Shown here in pieces: positions 3,842 through 5,174 of a stretch of 5,174 nt of DNA. The notes below the pieces were generated by a model. The model had not been told where the DNA came from and made no database searches. It was given only the letters and a program-made list of their open reading frames with translations. A program made the position numbers and the translations under genes. Where the stretch lies: assembly GCA_029863735.1 (NCBI GenBank), contig JAOTUT010000151.1, forward strand, positions 1 to 5,174, given 5' to 3'. The first letter of the stretch is position 1; the number at the start of each line of letters is the position of its first letter. Source of the stretch: Ignavibacteria bacterium. Its GTDB lineage: Bacteria > Bacteroidota > Ignavibacteria > Ignavibacteriales > Ignavibacteriaceae.

Positions 3842-5174
3842 TTATTTCACCATCTTTTCCAATCTCAAAATTTCATCTCTAAGTGAAGCAGCCCTTTCAA
3901 ACTCAAGGTCTTTGGCAGCATTCCGCATTTGTTCTCTCAACTGTTCAATCAAATCTTCTTTTTGTTCTTTATTCATATACTTCAGAATAGGTTCAGCTAC
4001 TTTAGCAAATCCATAATCTTCCTTGTCATCTTTTTTCCTCATCTCGGCAAGAGATGTTGAAGCAAGAATTTCATCCACACTTTTATAAATTGTTGCAGGA
4101 ATAATATTATGTTCTTCATTATACTTTTTTTGCAGCTTTCTTCTTCTGTTCGTCTCTTTGATTGTCTTTTGCATTGATTGAGTTATAACATCACCATACA
4201 TAATTACTTTGCCATTTACATTTCGGGCTGTTCTACCGGCAACTTGCATCAATGATCGTGCACTTCTGAGGAATCCTTCTTTATCGGCATCAATGATTGC
4301 AACCAGAGACACTTCCGGAAGATCAAGACCTTCTCTCAATAGATTTACTCCAACTAAAACATCAAATTCTCCAAGACGCAAATCCCGAAGTATTTCAACT
4401 CGCTCAAGAGAATCAATATCACTGTGAATGTAGCGAACCTTTATCCCAATTTTGTCAAGATAGTCCGCAAGATCTTCTGCCATTTTTTTAGTTAAAGTTG
4501 TAACAAGGGTTCTTTCTTTTTTATTTACTCTGGTTCTTATTTCATCTATCAGATCATCAATCTGTCCTTTTATAGGTCTTACTTCAATTTCAGGATCAAG
4601 CAAGCCGGTTGGGCGAATGATTTGTTCAACGATAACTCCATTGCACTTTTCCAACTCGTAATCAGCAGGGGTTGCACTAACAAATATTACCTGGTTCAAC
4701 ATTCCCATAAATTCTTCGTACATCATTGGTCTATTATCAAGCGCAGAAGGAAGACGAAAACCGTATTCAACCAGGGTTCCTTTTCTACTGCGGTCCCCAT
4801 TGTACATTCCTCTTATTTGTGGAATTGTAACATGGGATTCATCAATGACCAGAAGGAAATCATCGGGGAAATAATCAAACAAATTAAAGGGACGCGAACC
4901 AGGTGCTCTTCCATCCATATGTCGCGAATAATTTTCAATACCTGAACAGTAACCAATTTCTTTCATCATTTCGATATCAAACCTTGTTCTTTGCTCAAGA
5001 CGCTGGGCTTCAAGATATTTTTCATCTTTCCGAAACACTTCTAAACTTTCAGCCAGTTCAAGTTCTATGTTATGAATCGCCTTCTGCATCTTATCGCGGT
5101 CAGTAACAAAATATTTTGCCGGATAAATTGGTGCCGACTCAACCTCACGAAGTACATTGCCCGTTAAGGAATCG
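3842..5174 (-). CDS. uvrB: Excinuclease ABC subunit B, C-terminal two thirds (5' truncated by window)
   Basis: UvrB is the damage-verifying helicase-like subunit of the UvrABC nucleotide excision repair system. The frame runs off the right edge (first full codon at 5173-5171), so the ATG at 5089 is internal. 443 residues are visible, against about 660-680 for the family, and the Walker A motif and beta-hairpin lie outside. Seen in order: [13 protein letters not shown] and [21 protein letters not shown]; the Walker B DESH box (visible residues 111-114); [17 protein letters not shown] motif III (about 165-168); [79 protein letters not shown]; and motif [11 protein letters not shown] (310-318) with both ATP-contacting arginines. 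The last 36 residues (about 407-442) form the C-terminal UVR coiled-coil domain that contacts UvrC. It converges on truA. Confidence 0.98.
   Translation of the reverse strand, partial: DSLTGNVLREVESAPIYPAKYFVTDRDKMQKAIHNIELELAESLEVFRKDEKYLEAQRLEQRTRFDIEMMKEIGYCSGIENYSRHMDGRAPGSRPFNLFDYFPDDFLLVIDESHVTIPQIRGMYNGDRSRKGTLVEYGFRLPSALDNRPMMYEEFMGMLNQVIFVSATPADYELEKCNGVIVEQIIRPTGLLDPEIEVRPIKGQIDDLIDEIRTRVNKKERTLVTTLTKKMAEDLADYLDKIGIKVRYIHSDIDSLERVEILRDLRLGEFDVLVGVNLLREGLDLPEVSLVAIIDADKEGFLRSARSLMQVAGRTARNVNGKVIMYGDVITQSMQKTIKETNRRRKLQKKYNEEHNIIPATIYKSVDEILASTSLAEMRKKDDKEDYGFAKVAEPILKYMNKEQKEDLIEQLREQMRNAAKDLEFERAASLRDEILRLEKMVK

Noticed and set aside
4209..5106. Several + strand ORFs of 64-107 codons opposite uvrB
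   Set aside because: All lie within the strongly conserved uvrB coding sequence on the other strand and are antisense shadows.

Overview
The window is an ordinary, AT-rich, gene-dense piece of a bacterial chromosome, cut at both ends inside genes. Gene content, short intergenic spacers, weak Shine-Dalgarno signals, a likely TTG start and small palindromic intergenic repeats resemble the Bacteroidota/Chlorobiota/Ignavibacteriota group. That placement is an inference from style, not from a marker gene comparison. I found no CRISPR array, tRNA, rRNA, transposase or phage gene, and no cluster that looks like an undescribed defence or biosynthetic system.

Layout, left to right. Positions 1-749 (+) hold the C-terminal part of a GlmU-like sugar-1-phosphate nucleotidyltransferase with a left-handed beta-helix tail. 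A small tryptophan-rich protein of unknown function follows closely (757-1221, +). Facing it is rpsT for ribosomal protein S20 (1233-1496, -). A 230-bp divergent spacer (1497-1726) holds the rpsT translation signals, a tentative promoter, and two small palindromic repeats that lie directly against queE. The + strand then carries queE (1727-2368), a 96-bp inverted-repeat element (2385-2480), queD (2527-2943) and truA (2940-3836). queD and truA overlap by an ATGA. Converging on truA, only 5 bp away, is uvrB (3842-5174, -), whose N-terminal third lies beyond the window.

How the genes fit together: QueD and QueE catalyse consecutive steps, making 6-carboxytetrahydropterin and then 7-carboxy-7-deazaguanine, on the way to preQ0 and queuosine at tRNA position 34. 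TruA makes pseudouridine at positions 38-40 of the same anticodon arm. The queE-queD-truA stretch is therefore a small tRNA anticodon-arm modification cluster. S20 (30S assembly), UvrB (nucleotide excision repair) and the GlmU-like enzyme (nucleotide-sugar supply) are housekeeping neighbours with no evident link to it.

The parts most worth a second look are the nested palindromic repeats around queE, the GlmU-like protein whose helix lacks recognisable acetyltransferase signatures, the basic N-terminal tail on TruA, and the unassigned tryptophan-rich ORF.
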